64,000 nucleotides of DNA, taken from NCBI GenBank assembly GCA_022828225.1, contig JAJEJG010000015.1, positions 54,578 to 118,577 on the forward strand. The letters run 5' to 3'. The DNA is from Nitrospirales bacterium (GTDB taxonomy: Bacteria > Nitrospirota > Nitrospiria > Nitrospirales > UBA8639). This document shows positions 7,848-16,873 of this stretch, one piece after another; position 1 is the first letter of the stretch, and the number at the start of each line of letters is the position of its first letter. The position numbers and the translations under genes were made by a program. The notes under the pieces are model-generated. The model worked only from the letters and a program-made list of their open reading frames with translations. It had not been told where the DNA came from and searched no databases.

Positions 7848-8531
7848 ATGACAACCATGGAGCCATCGGATTCATCGGCCACACCCATCCCTGAATCCTC
7901 CACCAAAGGCGCCATACTGTCATCTCTTGTGCCGGGACTCGGTCAATGGGTGCGCGGTTATCCTCTCCATGCGGCCCGGGTCCTGGCCGTGGGAGGGTTA
8001 TTGGGCACCATCACGTGGGGACTGGGCCATCTCGGAGGAGCCGGCGCGGGGTTCTTTTTCGCGCTGATGATTATCGTGCCCTGGTGGTGCGTGCAGGCTT
8101 ATGAAGCCTCCCTGCCCACTCCCCCGGGTCAGGTTGAGGCCCTGAAAACAGCTTGGCGGCAAGCCCACGACGTGCGGTACCTTGGCGGGTTATTTCTCTT
8201 TACCGCGTTCACGGACCTCTACATCATTCTGGCGAATCCCGAATACAGTCTCACCCTGTTCTGTTCCAAACCTGAAGGCCTGCCGGGACTCCTGGCCAAG
8301 GCCCAATCCCCAACCCTGCATCTCGCCATCGGCTACGGATTCCTGAAACTGCGTCCCTGGGCCCTATTGGTGTACATGGCCTACGCCGCGTTCGGTTTGT
8401 GCAACGCCATGGCCAACTTTGCCTGTTTCGGATACGGACGTATTCGCTCGGTGTTTTTTCTTTCGCTGGTGGCGTTTACCGTCTATGTCTTCTGGCGTCG
8501 ATCCTGTTTTCGACCCGTCACGGCAAGATGA
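7848..8531 (+). CDS. Integral membrane protein of unknown function
   Basis: A 227-residue protein with a short polar N-terminus and several hydrophobic segments: about residues 38-58, 62-80, 112-128, 150-175 and 190-215. The segment SSLVPGLGQWVRGYPLHAAR resembles the short amphipathic PGLGQ motif seen in small multi-TM proteins of unknown role. GGGAG lies five bases before the ATG. It follows the heme gene by 72 bp on the same strand and may be co-transcribed. I cannot assign a function. Confidence 0.75.
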   Translation: MTTMEPSDSSATPIPESSTKGAILSSLVPGLGQWVRGYPLHAARVLAVGGLLGTITWGLGHLGGAGAGFFFALMIIVPWWCVQAYEASLPTPPGQVEALKTAWRQAHDVRYLGGLFLFTAFTDLYIILANPEYSLTLFCSKPEGLPGLLAKAQSPTLHLAIGYGFLKLRPWALLVYMAYAAFGLCNAMANFACFGYGRIRSVFFLSLVAFTVYVFWRRSCFRPVTAR

Positions 8532-8608
8532 TACCGGCACGAAAGCCTTTCTTTTGACAGCGTTTGGTGTGGTGTGCTATCCCGACTACATTGCGCTTGG
8601 AGAAGCTC

Positions 8609-8830
8609 ATGGAAGAGACCCAAGATCAAGAAAAGGATATCCTGTTTGCGTATCGTCATCCGGACGGCGCCGTCACCTTGTATTCGGATGAAGAATGGGC
8701 GATTGAACGCGGCATGAAACTGGAAGACCTGCACGTCGTGGAAATTCCCCGAAAATTGTATTCCGAGGGCACGATTCAAGACGTCCGTGAATACGTCGCC
8801 CAATACCTGGAAGCGAAAGAGGAAGCCTGA
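8609..8830 (+). CDS. Small acidic protein of unknown function
   Basis: A 73-residue protein starting MEETQDQEKDILFAYRHPDG, with strongly charged sequence and no membrane segment. The frame is open from 8564, but the ATG at 8609 has a GGAG ribosome site at good distance and begins with a normal cytosolic N-terminus. It ends only 5 bp before the next gene, so the two probably form an operon. The family is not recognised. Confidence 0.65.
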   Translation: MEETQDQEKDILFAYRHPDGAVTLYSDEEWAIERGMKLEDLHVVEIPRKLYSEGTIQDVREYVAQYLEAKEEA

Positions 8831-8835
8831 CGACC

Positions 8836-10026
8836 ATGACCACGACTCTGATTCATTCGCCGCTCACGTCTGAACTCATCGAATCCGTCATTGAGGCCCT
8901 GCCCGTCCAAAGCCGGATCATGGTCCGGCTGCTGCTGCTCCAGTACTTGGAACCGGTCGAAGAGGATATTCAATTCATTGTGGAGGATCAGCCGGACTCC
9001 CGGTTCATGGCCGGAGATCAACCCCAGGTAAAAAAATCACTCGTGGCCGCGACACGCGAGGTCACCGACCGCATCGGACAGTACAGCGGGTTTCTGCGGC
9101 AAAAGCGGGAACGGCCCTGGCTGCAAGTCGAATGCCTGAAAAAGCAGATAGCCTTGTCCGATCTGACCATTCGGGCGGCCGAAGGGTTGCTCACGTCAAA
9201 ATTTGACGTAAGCCGGGCAGAGTTGAAGGAACGCAAGCAATCGGCCGTGTCCGCGCTGCCGAGACCCGAAATCCGCCGTTTGGAACGCGCGTTGGAACAG
9301 GAAGAGACCGCCGAAGAGGCCTATCACCGCGACCGGCTTCTTATCGAATATCAGACCCTGACCCGGAGACGGGAACGACAACGACGGCGATTGAAAAACG
9401 CCGAGCAGGAGTACGAACTGTCGGGTCTGGCTCCCCTGCAAGACCATGAAGTCGCGCATATTTGGGGAATCCCGTTGGGCAGCCTCTCCGCGCGAAAGGT
9501 CAAAGCCTTGACCCACTACCTGTCCGCCCTCCAGACCAGACTCGAACAGGAGGCAGCGACCTCCGGAACTGAGCCGGCGCAGACGGACCTCTGGAGAGAG
9601 ACGCTTCGCGTGCTGTCCAGAAAACCCTCCCAGCGGTCGATTGTCACATTTATTCCGGGCATCGAGCGAACGGAAGAGGCGTTGATTGAGAGACTCAAGA
9701 CCTTTGCGGACGGCACCATGCCGGAAACCGCCGAATCAGGCTTTTGGCAATTGATCACGCGCGTCCATGACAGTGAACACAGCGGGCCCTGGCACAGCCA
9801 CGCCCGGGCCATCTTCGCCCTGCAACGGTTGTTCGCCATTCAAGCCGATTCCGAACCCACGCTGGATGAACTCGAAGAGGACCTCCTGAAAGCCACAAGA
9901 CCGAAGTCCAAAGACGATGCCCTCCCCGCCCAACAGGCCGATGAGCAGCCGGCGGAACTCAGCGAGCAAGCCCTCGGCGTGCTGAATGCCTTGGCCGGCG
10001 AAATCGACGACAAACGCACCACTTAG
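8836..10026 (+). CDS. Coiled-coil protein of unknown function
   Basis: A 396-residue cytosolic protein. Residues about 145-205 are rich in Arg, Glu and Gln with heptad spacing (RRERQRRRLKNAEQEYEL), pointing to a coiled coil. The N-terminal part is mixed, and the C-terminus is acidic, ending EIDDKRTT. No enzyme motif or signal peptide is seen. It begins 5 bp after the small acidic protein gene, with GGAAG upstream, suggesting the two products act together. Function unknown. Confidence 0.75.
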   Translation: MTTTLIHSPLTSELIESVIEALPVQSRIMVRLLLLQYLEPVEEDIQFIVEDQPDSRFMAGDQPQVKKSLVAATREVTDRIGQYSGFLRQKRERPWLQVECLKKQIALSDLTIRAAEGLLTSKFDVSRAELKERKQSAVSALPRPEIRRLERALEQEETAEEAYHRDRLLIEYQTLTRRRERQRRRLKNAEQEYELSGLAPLQDHEVAHIWGIPLGSLSARKVKALTHYLSALQTRLEQEAATSGTEPAQTDLWRETLRVLSRKPSQRSIVTFIPGIERTEEALIERLKTFADGTMPETAESGFWQLITRVHDSEHSGPWHSHARAIFALQRLFAIQADSEPTLDELEEDLLKATRPKSKDDALPAQQADEQPAELSEQALGVLNALAGEIDDKRTT

Positions 10027-10191
10027 ATTTATTGCGCCATCGGGCGGAGGGCGACGTTGTGTCCTCGCTCACCCCTCGCCTATCTCTATGATCAGCCTCG
10101 GGTTTCGCTACGGGACGCCTAGCCCTGCATCCCGCTATCACAATAAACCGCATGTCCCTTAGACGTTCGGATTCGTTCCCGAACGGCGGAA

Positions 10192-10221
10192 TTGTCGAAG
10201 CGTCTTGCTATGTGGTATACC
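10192..10221 (+). promoter_or_regulatory. Possible tRNA promoter
   Basis: TTGTCG (10192-10197) and TATACC (10216-10221) lie 18 bases apart and end 18 bases before the tRNA. The match to consensus is partial, but no gene lies upstream to supply read-through and spacing to the tRNA is right. The remainder of 10027-10239 shows no gene or repeat that I can identify. Confidence 0.4.
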
Positions 10222-10239
10222 CATCCACGAACGTCGCGT

Positions 10240-10315
10240 GGCGGTGTAGCTCAGTTGGTAGAGCAGCGGACTCATAAGCCGCGGGCCAGGGGTTCGAAAC
10301 CCTTCACCGCCACCA
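10240..10315 (+). tRNA. tRNA with CAU anticodon (elongator Met, or Ile2 after modification)
   Basis: A 76-base cloverleaf can be drawn. The acceptor GGCGGTG pairs with CACCGCC. The D-stem GCTC/GAGC has loop AGTTGGTA, and the anticodon loop is CTCATAA. The T-arm is AGGGG-TTCGAAA-CCCTT, followed by A and an encoded CCA. The anticodon stem GCGGA/GCCGC has four pairs and an A31-G39 mismatch next to the loop. The G1-C72 pair excludes initiator tRNA. Whether it reads Met or, with lysidine at C34, Ile AUA cannot be settled by eye; the overall sequence favours elongator Met. Confidence 0.93.
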
Positions 10316-10463
10316 AATCCTTTCTCTTCCCACATATTTCCCGATATGTTCGATCCTCTCAAACCTGCTCCCCTTTTCAGAATCCACTTAGGCATCAATC
10401 AAGCCGTTCATCATTCTGTGAGCGGCTGGACTGTATCCATTCATGCATCACAGAGGAACCCGT

Positions 10464-10697
10464 ATGGTCAATCAAGGTGAGTATGATGACTTACAAAGCA
10501 AAGCCAAACCGGACGGTATTTTCTTCCAACCTGTGACGCGGCAACGCGACGGCGTGACGGAGCACGGGTATACGCCGCATGATTACGACCTTGACACAGG
10601 GGATGTATCGGAGCACCCGATAGTCACGGAAGAAGACGGGACCCCAAAGTTTTTGACGTATGACGACGCGTTGCGGTTTTTGGGAAGTCAATTCTAA
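10464..10697 (+). CDS. Small hydrophilic protein of unknown function
   Basis: A 77-residue acidic protein, MVNQGEYDDLQSKAKPDG at its start and YDDALRFLGSQF at its end, with many Asp, Thr and Gly and no membrane segment. AGAGGA sits at a suitable distance before the ATG at 10464; an ATG at 10443 is possible but has no ribosome site. It stands alone between the tRNA and a convergent methyltransferase gene. The family is not recognised. Confidence 0.55.
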   Translation: MVNQGEYDDLQSKAKPDGIFFQPVTRQRDGVTEHGYTPHDYDLDTGDVSEHPIVTEEDGTPKFLTYDDALRFLGSQF

Positions 10698-10808
10698 GCG
10701 AAAGCCGGCGGCTCTGGCTGGTGTGTCCGGCAGGGCCGGAAACTTTTGTACTCTGTTATACGCAAGAAGAAGACGAAAAAAGAGAAAGATCCAGCCTCAC
10801 CTGCCGAT

Positions 10809-12251
10809 CTATCGCTCACCAATCGCCTCGGAATAATAGGTTTCCAGGAGCGCGCGTCGCTCCCGATCCATGATCACAATTTGCCGCTGATCAAAGGTAT
10901 TCGCCCAATACAGGTAGTGGAATTTCCCGTCACAGCGCCCATATTCAATGTGGCGTTGTCGACCATCCGCTTCCTCGTCCGTCTGCTCTCTCAGGACGAC
11001 CCGGTCAGGAAGTCGTCGCCAGACCTCCTCGGCCGCGAGACTGTGATTTTCATAGAGAGGAGAGTCTTCCGGCTGACCGCTCTCCGGTTCGGGCCAGATA
11101 CGCGTAAGCCGAGTCTCGATGGACTCTCGGCCTTGCTTCAATTCATGCCTGACCAGTTCGACCATCAGGGGTCGCCATTCCATCGTGCCAAGCAGAAGAC
11201 CGGAAAACCTCCCATGCAGCATGAGGCGGACATAGCCCAACCCTCCGCCCGTTCGACCTGTTTCGAGATCAATCTCTTGTTCCACGAAGTGCGTCTCGAC
11301 CGGTTCCGAACGGACGTCGTTTTTAGGCAACATGGCATACACGAATTCCGCACGCCCCCCCCGGCAACGATACAGCCCCTGTTGGAAATCCTGTTGTACG
11401 TCCTCCCTAAACTCCATAGCAGGAACAGCGGGGCTTCGCTGCGCGACGTACAACGGCCCATCTTCAATCTGCTCCCCGAGTTCCGAATACCTCAGGAGTT
11501 GCGGTTCCCTAACGGGAACACACCCTCTCTCTTCAAGGGCTCGTTGGAACAACACGCGTCTGCCCAGGTGCACGGCCTTTTCAAAGAACACGAACCGGCC
11601 CGAGGTCTCCAGCACATTCAACAGCCAGTCCAAACGAGGCCCGATGCCCGTGCGCTCTTCCAGATCGCGTTGTTGCCGGACATCCCGGTCTCGTTCAAAA
11701 GTCGTCCAATGACGGCTCGGCAGTCCCGGATCGGATTCCGATTGAAAAATCGCCTGAGTGGCCACGATGGCGTCAAAGCTTCCGGGGATTTCGCACTCAG
11801 GGATTTCGCAATGGTGAAAGCTGACGTTTTCGAGTCCATGGGATTGCGCAAACTCGCGTGCCGTCTCGACCGATTTCAGGGACCGATCGATTCCGGCGAA
11901 CGTCACTTGCGGGAAACGGGTCGCGTACCAGGTCGTGAGAATGCCGACCCCGCACCCCACGTCCAACACGCGCTGCGCCCCTGCCAATGCGTCCGCGACG
12001 GCGGGACCCAGCACGTCGTAATAGCCGTATCGCTGACTGTACAGAACGGGAAGAACGTCGGGAGACGCCGCCAGATCATAAAAGGTCTGGTCCGCGTCCT
12101 TTCCGGCGCCACGGGCTTCAGCCGCTTGCCGGAGAAATTGAAGTCGCTCTCCGGCCAAGGATTGCCGTTGCCAGGCATAATAGGACTCTTCATCCGTAAA
12201 CCGGCGAAGGCCCCATTGAGCAAGATGCCGGGCAATGTCCAATTTGGCCAT
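10809..12251 (-). CDS. SAM-dependent methyltransferase with unknown C-terminal domain
   Basis: A 480-residue protein. Residues about 75-190 form a class I methyltransferase: motif I VLDVGCGVGILTTW (about 94-107), acidic residue in FAGIDRS, and NVSFHHCEIPE before a SFDAIVATQAI motif IV. The remaining half is not recognised; it contains segments like YGRCDGKFHYLYWANTFD near the C-terminus. The length is about twice that of a minimal methyltransferase, so the C-terminal region may bind the substrate. No ribosome site is evident before the ATG at 12251. It follows the ProA-like gene on the same strand by 53 bp. Substrate unknown. Confidence 0.78.
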   Translation of the reverse strand: MAKLDIARHLAQWGLRRFTDEESYYAWQRQSLAGERLQFLRQAAEARGAGKDADQTFYDLAASPDVLPVLYSQRYGYYDVLGPAVADALAGAQRVLDVGCGVGILTTWYATRFPQVTFAGIDRSLKSVETAREFAQSHGLENVSFHHCEIPECEIPGSFDAIVATQAIFQSESDPGLPSRHWTTFERDRDVRQQRDLEERTGIGPRLDWLLNVLETSGRFVFFEKAVHLGRRVLFQRALEERGCVPVREPQLLRYSELGEQIEDGPLYVAQRSPAVPAMEFREDVQQDFQQGLYRCRGGRAEFVYAMLPKNDVRSEPVETHFVEQEIDLETGRTGGGLGYVRLMLHGRFSGLLLGTMEWRPLMVELVRHELKQGRESIETRLTRIWPEPESGQPEDSPLYENHSLAAEEVWRRLPDRVVLREQTDEEADGRQRHIEYGRCDGKFHYLYWANTFDQRQIVIMDRERRALLETYYSEAIGER

Positions 12252-12304
12252 GGGAGAAAAACCGGGCCGTAGGCCCTTTTGGAAGAGAGAACCCGATGAA
12301 ATTC

Positions 12305-13660
12305 TCAGAATTTTGACGATAGCATCATCGCGTCCTGATACGCTTGGGGAACGGGATGGGGCTGTCGTAACTGGCCGTTCCCGAACGCGACGTATTTTTC
12401 CGTGGTCAGGGATCGAAGCGTCAACGGTCCTCTCACGTGAAAATGCGAGGTATTCGTGCCCAGTTCTTCACCCAGATCCATCTGCGAACCAGAATGTAAA
12501 CGGGTCGAGGCATTCACCAGGACCGACCCGGAATCCACCTCGCGGACGAATCGCATCGCGGTGTCATAACGACGGGTCACGATGGTGTCGGTATGGCCCG
12601 GTCCGTAAGCCGCTATATGAGCCAGACCTTCGTCGAGATCACCGACGACCTTGATCCCCAACGTCAGCGCCTGTCTTTTCTGTTCCCAATCCTCATCCGT
12701 GGCCGCTCGAATCCCCTTGTGTCCGGTCATGGCCATAATCCCCATCATGGAGACGGTTTTCGGACAGCCGATGAGATCAACCGTAAATTCACTGAGCAAC
12801 CGCCGGAGCAGGCCCGGCAGTAACTGCCGAGCGATGGCCTGATGAACCAACAGCGTATCCGCGGCATTGGTGGCAACCGGATCCTGAATCTTGGAATTCA
12901 CCACGATCCCTTGTGCCAACGGTACGTCCGCGTCTTTATCCACGTAGACGTGACACAGGCCGCCGTCGTACCCCAGGACCGGAACCCGTGACTGCTCCAT
13001 GACGACTTTGCGCAAGCTCGCTTTTCCCTTGGGAACGACGCCGTGCACCACGTTTCTCAGCCGGGTCAGTTCAAGCACCCCATCACGATCGGGACGATCC
13101 ACGAACGTGAGGGCCCCCTGAGGCACACCGTGTTGTTCAGCAGCCTCACGCAAGACCTTCGCCAATGCGGAATTGGTACGAAACCACTCTTTGCCGCCCC
13201 GCACCACGCACACGTTTCCCGACCGGAGACACATCGCCATGGATTCGGCAACCACGGAGGGGCCGTATTCGGAAATGACGGCGATCACCCCGATAGGGAC
13301 GCGCACGCGATGCACGTGCAGACCATCTTGCGTCAACCAGGCCTGTGACGTTTCTCCCGTGGGATCGGGTTCCTCCGCAATCCGCCGAATATGGGCGACG
13401 ATGCCAAGAAGATCTTCTTCCGTCACGGTAATGAGCTCTCTCGCTTTCCGATACTCCTCCGGCCCCCATTCCTTGGGAATGGCATCCAAATCTTCTTTGT
13501 TGGCCGTCAACACGTCGTCCATGCTCGTTTCCAGCCGGTCTGCCACGGCCGTCAGAGCAACCGTTCGGTCATGACTCGTCATCAACGCCACGGCACGGGT
13601 CGCGTCATTGGCTTGTTTCGCAAGACCTTGCACATACATCTTGATGGGAACTTCAACCAT
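12305..13660 (-). CDS. ProA-like aldehyde dehydrogenase lacking the catalytic cysteine
   Basis: The 451-residue protein aligns end to end with gamma-glutamyl phosphate reductase (ProA, proline synthesis): RVPIGVIAVISEYGPSV, LRSGNVCVVRGGKE, GLCHVYVDKDAD, VLVNASTRLHSGSQ and the HVRGPLTLRSLTTEKY end all have ProA counterparts. At the active site E. coli ProA reads NAKTQRPSTCN; this protein reads NSKIQDPVATN, placing Thr264 where the nucleophilic Cys should be, and the usual IPRGG is VPKGK. It is therefore probably not a normal ProA. It may be a divergent paralogue with another role, and a canonical proA may exist elsewhere. GAGGG lies 7 bases before the ATG. No proB is adjacent. Confidence 0.8.
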   Translation of the reverse strand: MVEVPIKMYVQGLAKQANDATRAVALMTSHDRTVALTAVADRLETSMDDVLTANKEDLDAIPKEWGPEEYRKARELITVTEEDLLGIVAHIRRIAEEPDPTGETSQAWLTQDGLHVHRVRVPIGVIAVISEYGPSVVAESMAMCLRSGNVCVVRGGKEWFRTNSALAKVLREAAEQHGVPQGALTFVDRPDRDGVLELTRLRNVVHGVVPKGKASLRKVVMEQSRVPVLGYDGGLCHVYVDKDADVPLAQGIVVNSKIQDPVATNAADTLLVHQAIARQLLPGLLRRLLSEFTVDLIGCPKTVSMMGIMAMTGHKGIRAATDEDWEQKRQALTLGIKVVGDLDEGLAHIAAYGPGHTDTIVTRRYDTAMRFVREVDSGSVLVNASTRLHSGSQMDLGEELGTNTSHFHVRGPLTLRSLTTEKYVAFGNGQLRQPHPVPQAYQDAMMLSSKF

Positions 13661-14114
13661 TCTTAAACCCTCATCTCAAAATCGTTAATGACGTATAATT
13701 CTGTTGACCACTCAACCGATTTCACACTAGAAGGCGTGAAGCAGATCCTTCACTTCGTTCAGCATGACGACTCTGTCATCATTGATTGACGTGACAGATG
13801 GACGTTCGGGAAAACTGTTCCGCCGTTGGCATCCATCGAGCCATCAGGTCACTTTACCCACAATCAGGAATAGCCGTCAAAACATCCAAGCCATGTGAGG
13901 CAATTTCGTCACGTGCACTCCGGCAACCATCGTACGACTTTCTTCCAGAAAAGCACGGCAATTGATCTTGCATTAAAAAGAGGGGTTGTGTTAAATCTTG
14001 TTGGTTTGTGTAGACGGACTGGCGCCCCGCGTCAAGATCCGGTTCTCACCGGAACGCCGTTGACAATGATGGCGTAATTCCCAATCTCTCTGAACGGAGG
14101 CGAAAGACCCCAAT
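13661..14114. other. Intergenic region upstream of rpsB
   Basis: 454 bp between divergent proA-like and rpsB genes. Apart from the rpsB promoter candidate at 13968-13996, I see a short inverted repeat CCGGTTCTCACCGG near 14040 in the leader, about 65 bases before the rpsB start, which might take part in S2 autoregulation. No coding sequence is convincing. Confidence 0.5.
13968..13996 (+). promoter_or_regulatory. Candidate rpsB operon promoter
   Basis: TTGCAT (13968-13973), a 17-base spacer, then TTAAAT (13991-13996), in a locally AT-rich patch about 120 bases before the rpsB start. This would give a leader of about 110 bases, consistent with r-protein operon leaders that fold for autoregulation. 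Confidence 0.45.
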
Positions 14115-14903
14115 ATGGTATCCATCAAAGACATGTTAGAGGCAGGCGTACATTTTGGGCATCAAACCAATCGCTGGAATCCCAAAATGAAGCCGTATCT
14201 CTTCGGAGAAAGAAACGGCATTTATCTCATTGATTTGCAACAAACCGCCAAATTCTTTTTCGACGCCTATAACTTTGTCAGGGATACCGTTGCGGCCGGA
14301 GAATCGGTCCTCTTCGTGGGCACCAAGCGTCAAGCCGTCGACATCGTGGAAGCAGAAGCCACACGGTGCGGCATGTATTACGTCACGCAACGTTGGCTGG
14401 GGGGCATGCTCACCAACTTCGAAACCATTAGAAAAAGTATCAGGCAACTCAAGAAGCTCGAAGCCGCTCAAACCGATGGAACCCATGAACGGCTCAAGAA
14501 AAAAGAAGTGTTGCTGATGGAAAAAGAGCGAGGCAAACTGGAAAAATACTTGAGCGGCATCAAGGCCATGGAAAGTTTGCCGGGCTGCATCTTCGTCCTC
14601 GACACGCGCATTCAACACATTACCGTCAAGGAAGCCAATCGTTTGGGCATTCCCGTTGTCGCCATCGTGGATACCAATTGCGATCCGACACGGATCGATT
14701 TCCCCATCCCCGGGAATGACGATGCCATTCGCTCCTTGAAACTCTTTACCGCCCGAATTGCCGACGCCTGCCTGGAAGGCGTGGACCTCCGTAACAAGCA
14801 GGAGGATTCGAGTGGTGGAGAAGAAGACACGATTATGAGCGACTTGCTCTCCACGCGTGCAACCGAGAGTCCGGTGGAAAGCGTTCAAGCGCCTTCCGCG
14901 TAG
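14115..14903 (+). CDS. rpsB: 30S ribosomal protein S2
   Basis: 262 residues opening [20 protein letters not shown], the universal S2 N-terminus, followed by [21 protein letters not shown] and [17 protein letters not shown]2 joins the 30S subunit late and contacts S1. The C-terminal 25 residues ([20 protein letters not shown] and on) are an acidic lineage extension. GGAGGCG precedes the start at proper distance. It is the first gene of the rpsB-tsf-pyrH-frr group, the widespread order linking translation factors with UMP kinase. Confidence 0.98.
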   Translation: MVSIKDMLEAGVHFGHQTNRWNPKMKPYLFGERNGIYLIDLQQTAKFFFDAYNFVRDTVAAGESVLFVGTKRQAVDIVEAEATRCGMYYVTQRWLGGMLTNFETIRKSIRQLKKLEAAQTDGTHERLKKKEVLLMEKERGKLEKYLSGIKAMESLPGCIFVLDTRIQHITVKEANRLGIPVVAIVDTNCDPTRIDFPIPGNDDAIRSLKLFTARIADACLEGVDLRNKQEDSSGGEEDTIMSDLLSTRATESPVESVQAPSA

Positions 14904-14965
14904 AGCGTGACAGCACGTCGTCGGCATTTTTTCATCCTAGCCAAATAAAGGGAGAAGGATACACG

Positions 14966-15562
14966 ATGTCCAGCATGGGTACCTTGGTGAAAGAACTACG
15001 TGGCAAAACAGGAGCCGGAATCCTTGACTGTCAAAATGCGCTGAAAGAAACCGATTCGGATATTGAAAAAGCCATTGACCTCCTCCGGCAACGCGGTCTG
15101 GCCGCGGCCCAGAAAAAAGCCGGGCGGGAAACCAAGGAAGGCGTCATCTCATCCTACATCCACGCCGGAAGCAAAATCGGCGTCCTGGTCGAAGTCAATT
15201 GTGAAACGGACTTCGTCGCCCGCAATGAAGAATTTCAGGAATTGGTCAAAGACGTCGCGTTGCAGATTGCGGCCGCCAATCCCTCCTTCGTCAAACGCGA
15301 GCAGGTCCCGTCCGAACAGGTCGAACGGGAAAAGGCGATTTACCTGGCCCAGGCCAAAGAACTCGGGAAACCTGAAGCGGCTATCGACAAAATCGTTCAA
15401 GGTAAATTGGAAAAGTTCTACCAGGAAAATTGCCTCCTTGAACAGAGTTTCATCAAAGATCCCAACGTCTCGATCACGGAAATCCTCACGCAAAAAATTG
15501 CCAAGCTTGGCGAAAACATTTCCATTGCCCGGTTCACGCGATATCAACTAGGCCAGGAGTGA
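14966..15562 (+). CDS. tsf: Elongation factor Ts
   Basis: EF-Ts exchanges GDP for GTP on EF-Tu. The N-terminal UBA-like domain [20 protein letters not shown] and the [10 protein letters not shown] core motif are present. At 198 residues this is the short form, close to Thermus-type EF-Ts and lacking most of the second dimerisation subdomain of the roughly 280-residue E. coli protein. The C-terminus [11 protein letters not shown] is typical. The ribosome site GGGAGAAGGA fits the first of two possible ATGs. The stop overlaps a GTG of the next frame, so pyrH translation is probably coupled. Confidence 0.97.
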   Translation: MSSMGTLVKELRGKTGAGILDCQNALKETDSDIEKAIDLLRQRGLAAAQKKAGRETKEGVISSYIHAGSKIGVLVEVNCETDFVARNEEFQELVKDVALQIAAANPSFVKREQVPSEQVEREKAIYLAQAKELGKPEAAIDKIVQGKLEKFYQENCLLEQSFIKDPNVSITEILTQKIAKLGENISIARFTRYQLGQE

Positions 15563-15567
15563 CGCCT

Positions 15568-16290
15568 GTGCAGTACCGCCGCATTCTCCTCAAGATCAGC
15601 GGGGAAATGCTTGCAGGGAACCAAACCTACGGCATTAACCGCGATATCCTCACGGCACTCGCCGATGAAATCAAGGATGTCGTGAACATGCAAGTCGAGG
15701 TCGCGCTGGTGATCGGCGGCGGCAATATTTTTCGAGGCCTGGCCGCCAGCGCGGACGGGATGGAACGCGCGGCGGCCGACTACATGGGCATGCTCGCCAC
15801 CATGTTGAATGCCCTCGCGTTACAAAATGCGTTGGAGAAAGCCGGGGTGGCCACGAGGGTGTTGTCGGCCATTGAAATGCGGCAACTGGCCGAGAGTTAC
15901 ATCCGCCGGCGGGCCATCCGGCACCTCGAGAAAAAACGGGTCGTGATTTTCGCCGCCGGCACAGGGAACCCCTATTTTACGACGGATACGGCCGCAGCTC
16001 TGCGTGCGATGGAAATCAAGGCCGACGTCATTCTGAAGGGTACCAAGGTCGACGGCATTTACGATTCCGACCCCCTGGACAACCCGTCGGCCCAAATGTT
16101 TCATGAACTGCCGTTCCTGTCCGTCCTCAACAAGAGCCTGAAAGTCATGGATGCCACGGCCATCACGCTGTGCATGGACAACAATCTTCCGTTGATCGTC
16201 TTTAATCTCACCAAACCGGGCAACTTGAAACGCGTGGTTCTTGGGGAGAAAATCGGAACCGTAGTCAAGCACGACGCGGTTCTCAATTAA
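15568..16290 (+). CDS. pyrH: UMP kinase
   Basis: PyrH phosphorylates UMP to UDP with ATP and belongs to the amino-acid-kinase fold. The 240-residue protein begins [15 protein letters not shown] and has [13 protein letters not shown], the TRVLSAIEM stretch, [17 protein letters not shown] and a [10 protein letters not shown] loop. Two GTG starts are possible; the one at 15568 was chosen because AGGAG (15555-15559) lies 8 bases upstream, whereas the earlier GTG at 15559 overlaps that site. It follows tsf and precedes frr by 12 bp in a conserved operon. Confidence 0.97.
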   Translation: MQYRRILLKISGEMLAGNQTYGINRDILTALADEIKDVVNMQVEVALVIGGGNIFRGLAASADGMERAAADYMGMLATMLNALALQNALEKAGVATRVLSAIEMRQLAESYIRRRAIRHLEKKRVVIFAAGTGNPYFTTDTAAALRAMEIKADVILKGTKVDGIYDSDPLDNPSAQMFHELPFLSVLNKSLKVMDATAITLCMDNNLPLIVFNLTKPGNLKRVVLGEKIGTVVKHDAVLN

Positions 16291-16302
16291 CTGAGGTTCA
16301 TC

Positions 16303-16863
16303 ATGCCGTCTCAGACAACGATTGAACAGCTCACACAAAAGATGAATGGCGCCATCGAACACCTGAAAAAGGAACTGGCTTCGATCCGGGGCAGCCGGGC
16401 GTCCTTGTCGCTCTTCGATCATATCAAAGTCGAGTACTACGGGACGCCGACTCCCTTGCAACAAGTGGGGAACCTTTCGATGCCGGACAGCCGATCGATC
16501 ATGATCCAACCATGGGACCCCTCATGCATTAAAGACATCGAAAAGGCCGTTCTGTCCTCGGATCTCGGATTGAATCCGTCCAACGACGGAAAGGTGATTC
16601 GTATTCCGATTCCCGCCTTGAGCGAGGAACGTCGCAAGGAGTTCGTGAAAATCTGCCGAAAATACGGAGAAGAGACAAGGGTCCACATTCGCGGCATTCG
16701 TCGAGAGGGGAACGATGAACTCAAACGCCTCCAGAAAGACTCGACGATTACCGAAGACGACTTGCGACGCGGCGAGGCGGACATTCAAAAAATCGTGGAC
16801 GTCAAAGTCAAGCTGGTCGACGAACTGCTCAAGAAAAAGGAGGAAGAAATCTTAGAGATCTAA
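16303..16863 (+). CDS. frr: Ribosome recycling factor
   Basis: 186 residues, the usual length. RRF splits post-termination ribosomes together with EF-G. Characteristic stretches are LASIRGSRASLSLFDHIKVE, PLQQVGNLSMPDSRSIMIQPW, LGLNPSNDGKVIRIPIP and RVHIRGIRREGNDELK, with the final helix KVKLVDELLKKKEEEILEI. Short ribosome site TGAGG lies upstream of the ATG. Last of the four conserved translation genes; alr begins 10 bp downstream. Confidence 0.97.
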   Translation: MPSQTTIEQLTQKMNGAIEHLKKELASIRGSRASLSLFDHIKVEYYGTPTPLQQVGNLSMPDSRSIMIQPWDPSCIKDIEKAVLSSDLGLNPSNDGKVIRIPIPALSEERRKEFVKICRKYGEETRVHIRGIRREGNDELKRLQKDSTITEDDLRRGEADIQKIVDVKVKLVDELLKKKEEEILEI

Positions 16864-16873
16864 GGTTTGCGCC

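Noticed and set aside
13736..13766. Inverted-looking GAAGCAGATCCTTC and CTTCACTTCG sequence as rho-independent terminator
   Set aside because: The stem is short with mismatches and no T-run follows on either strand.
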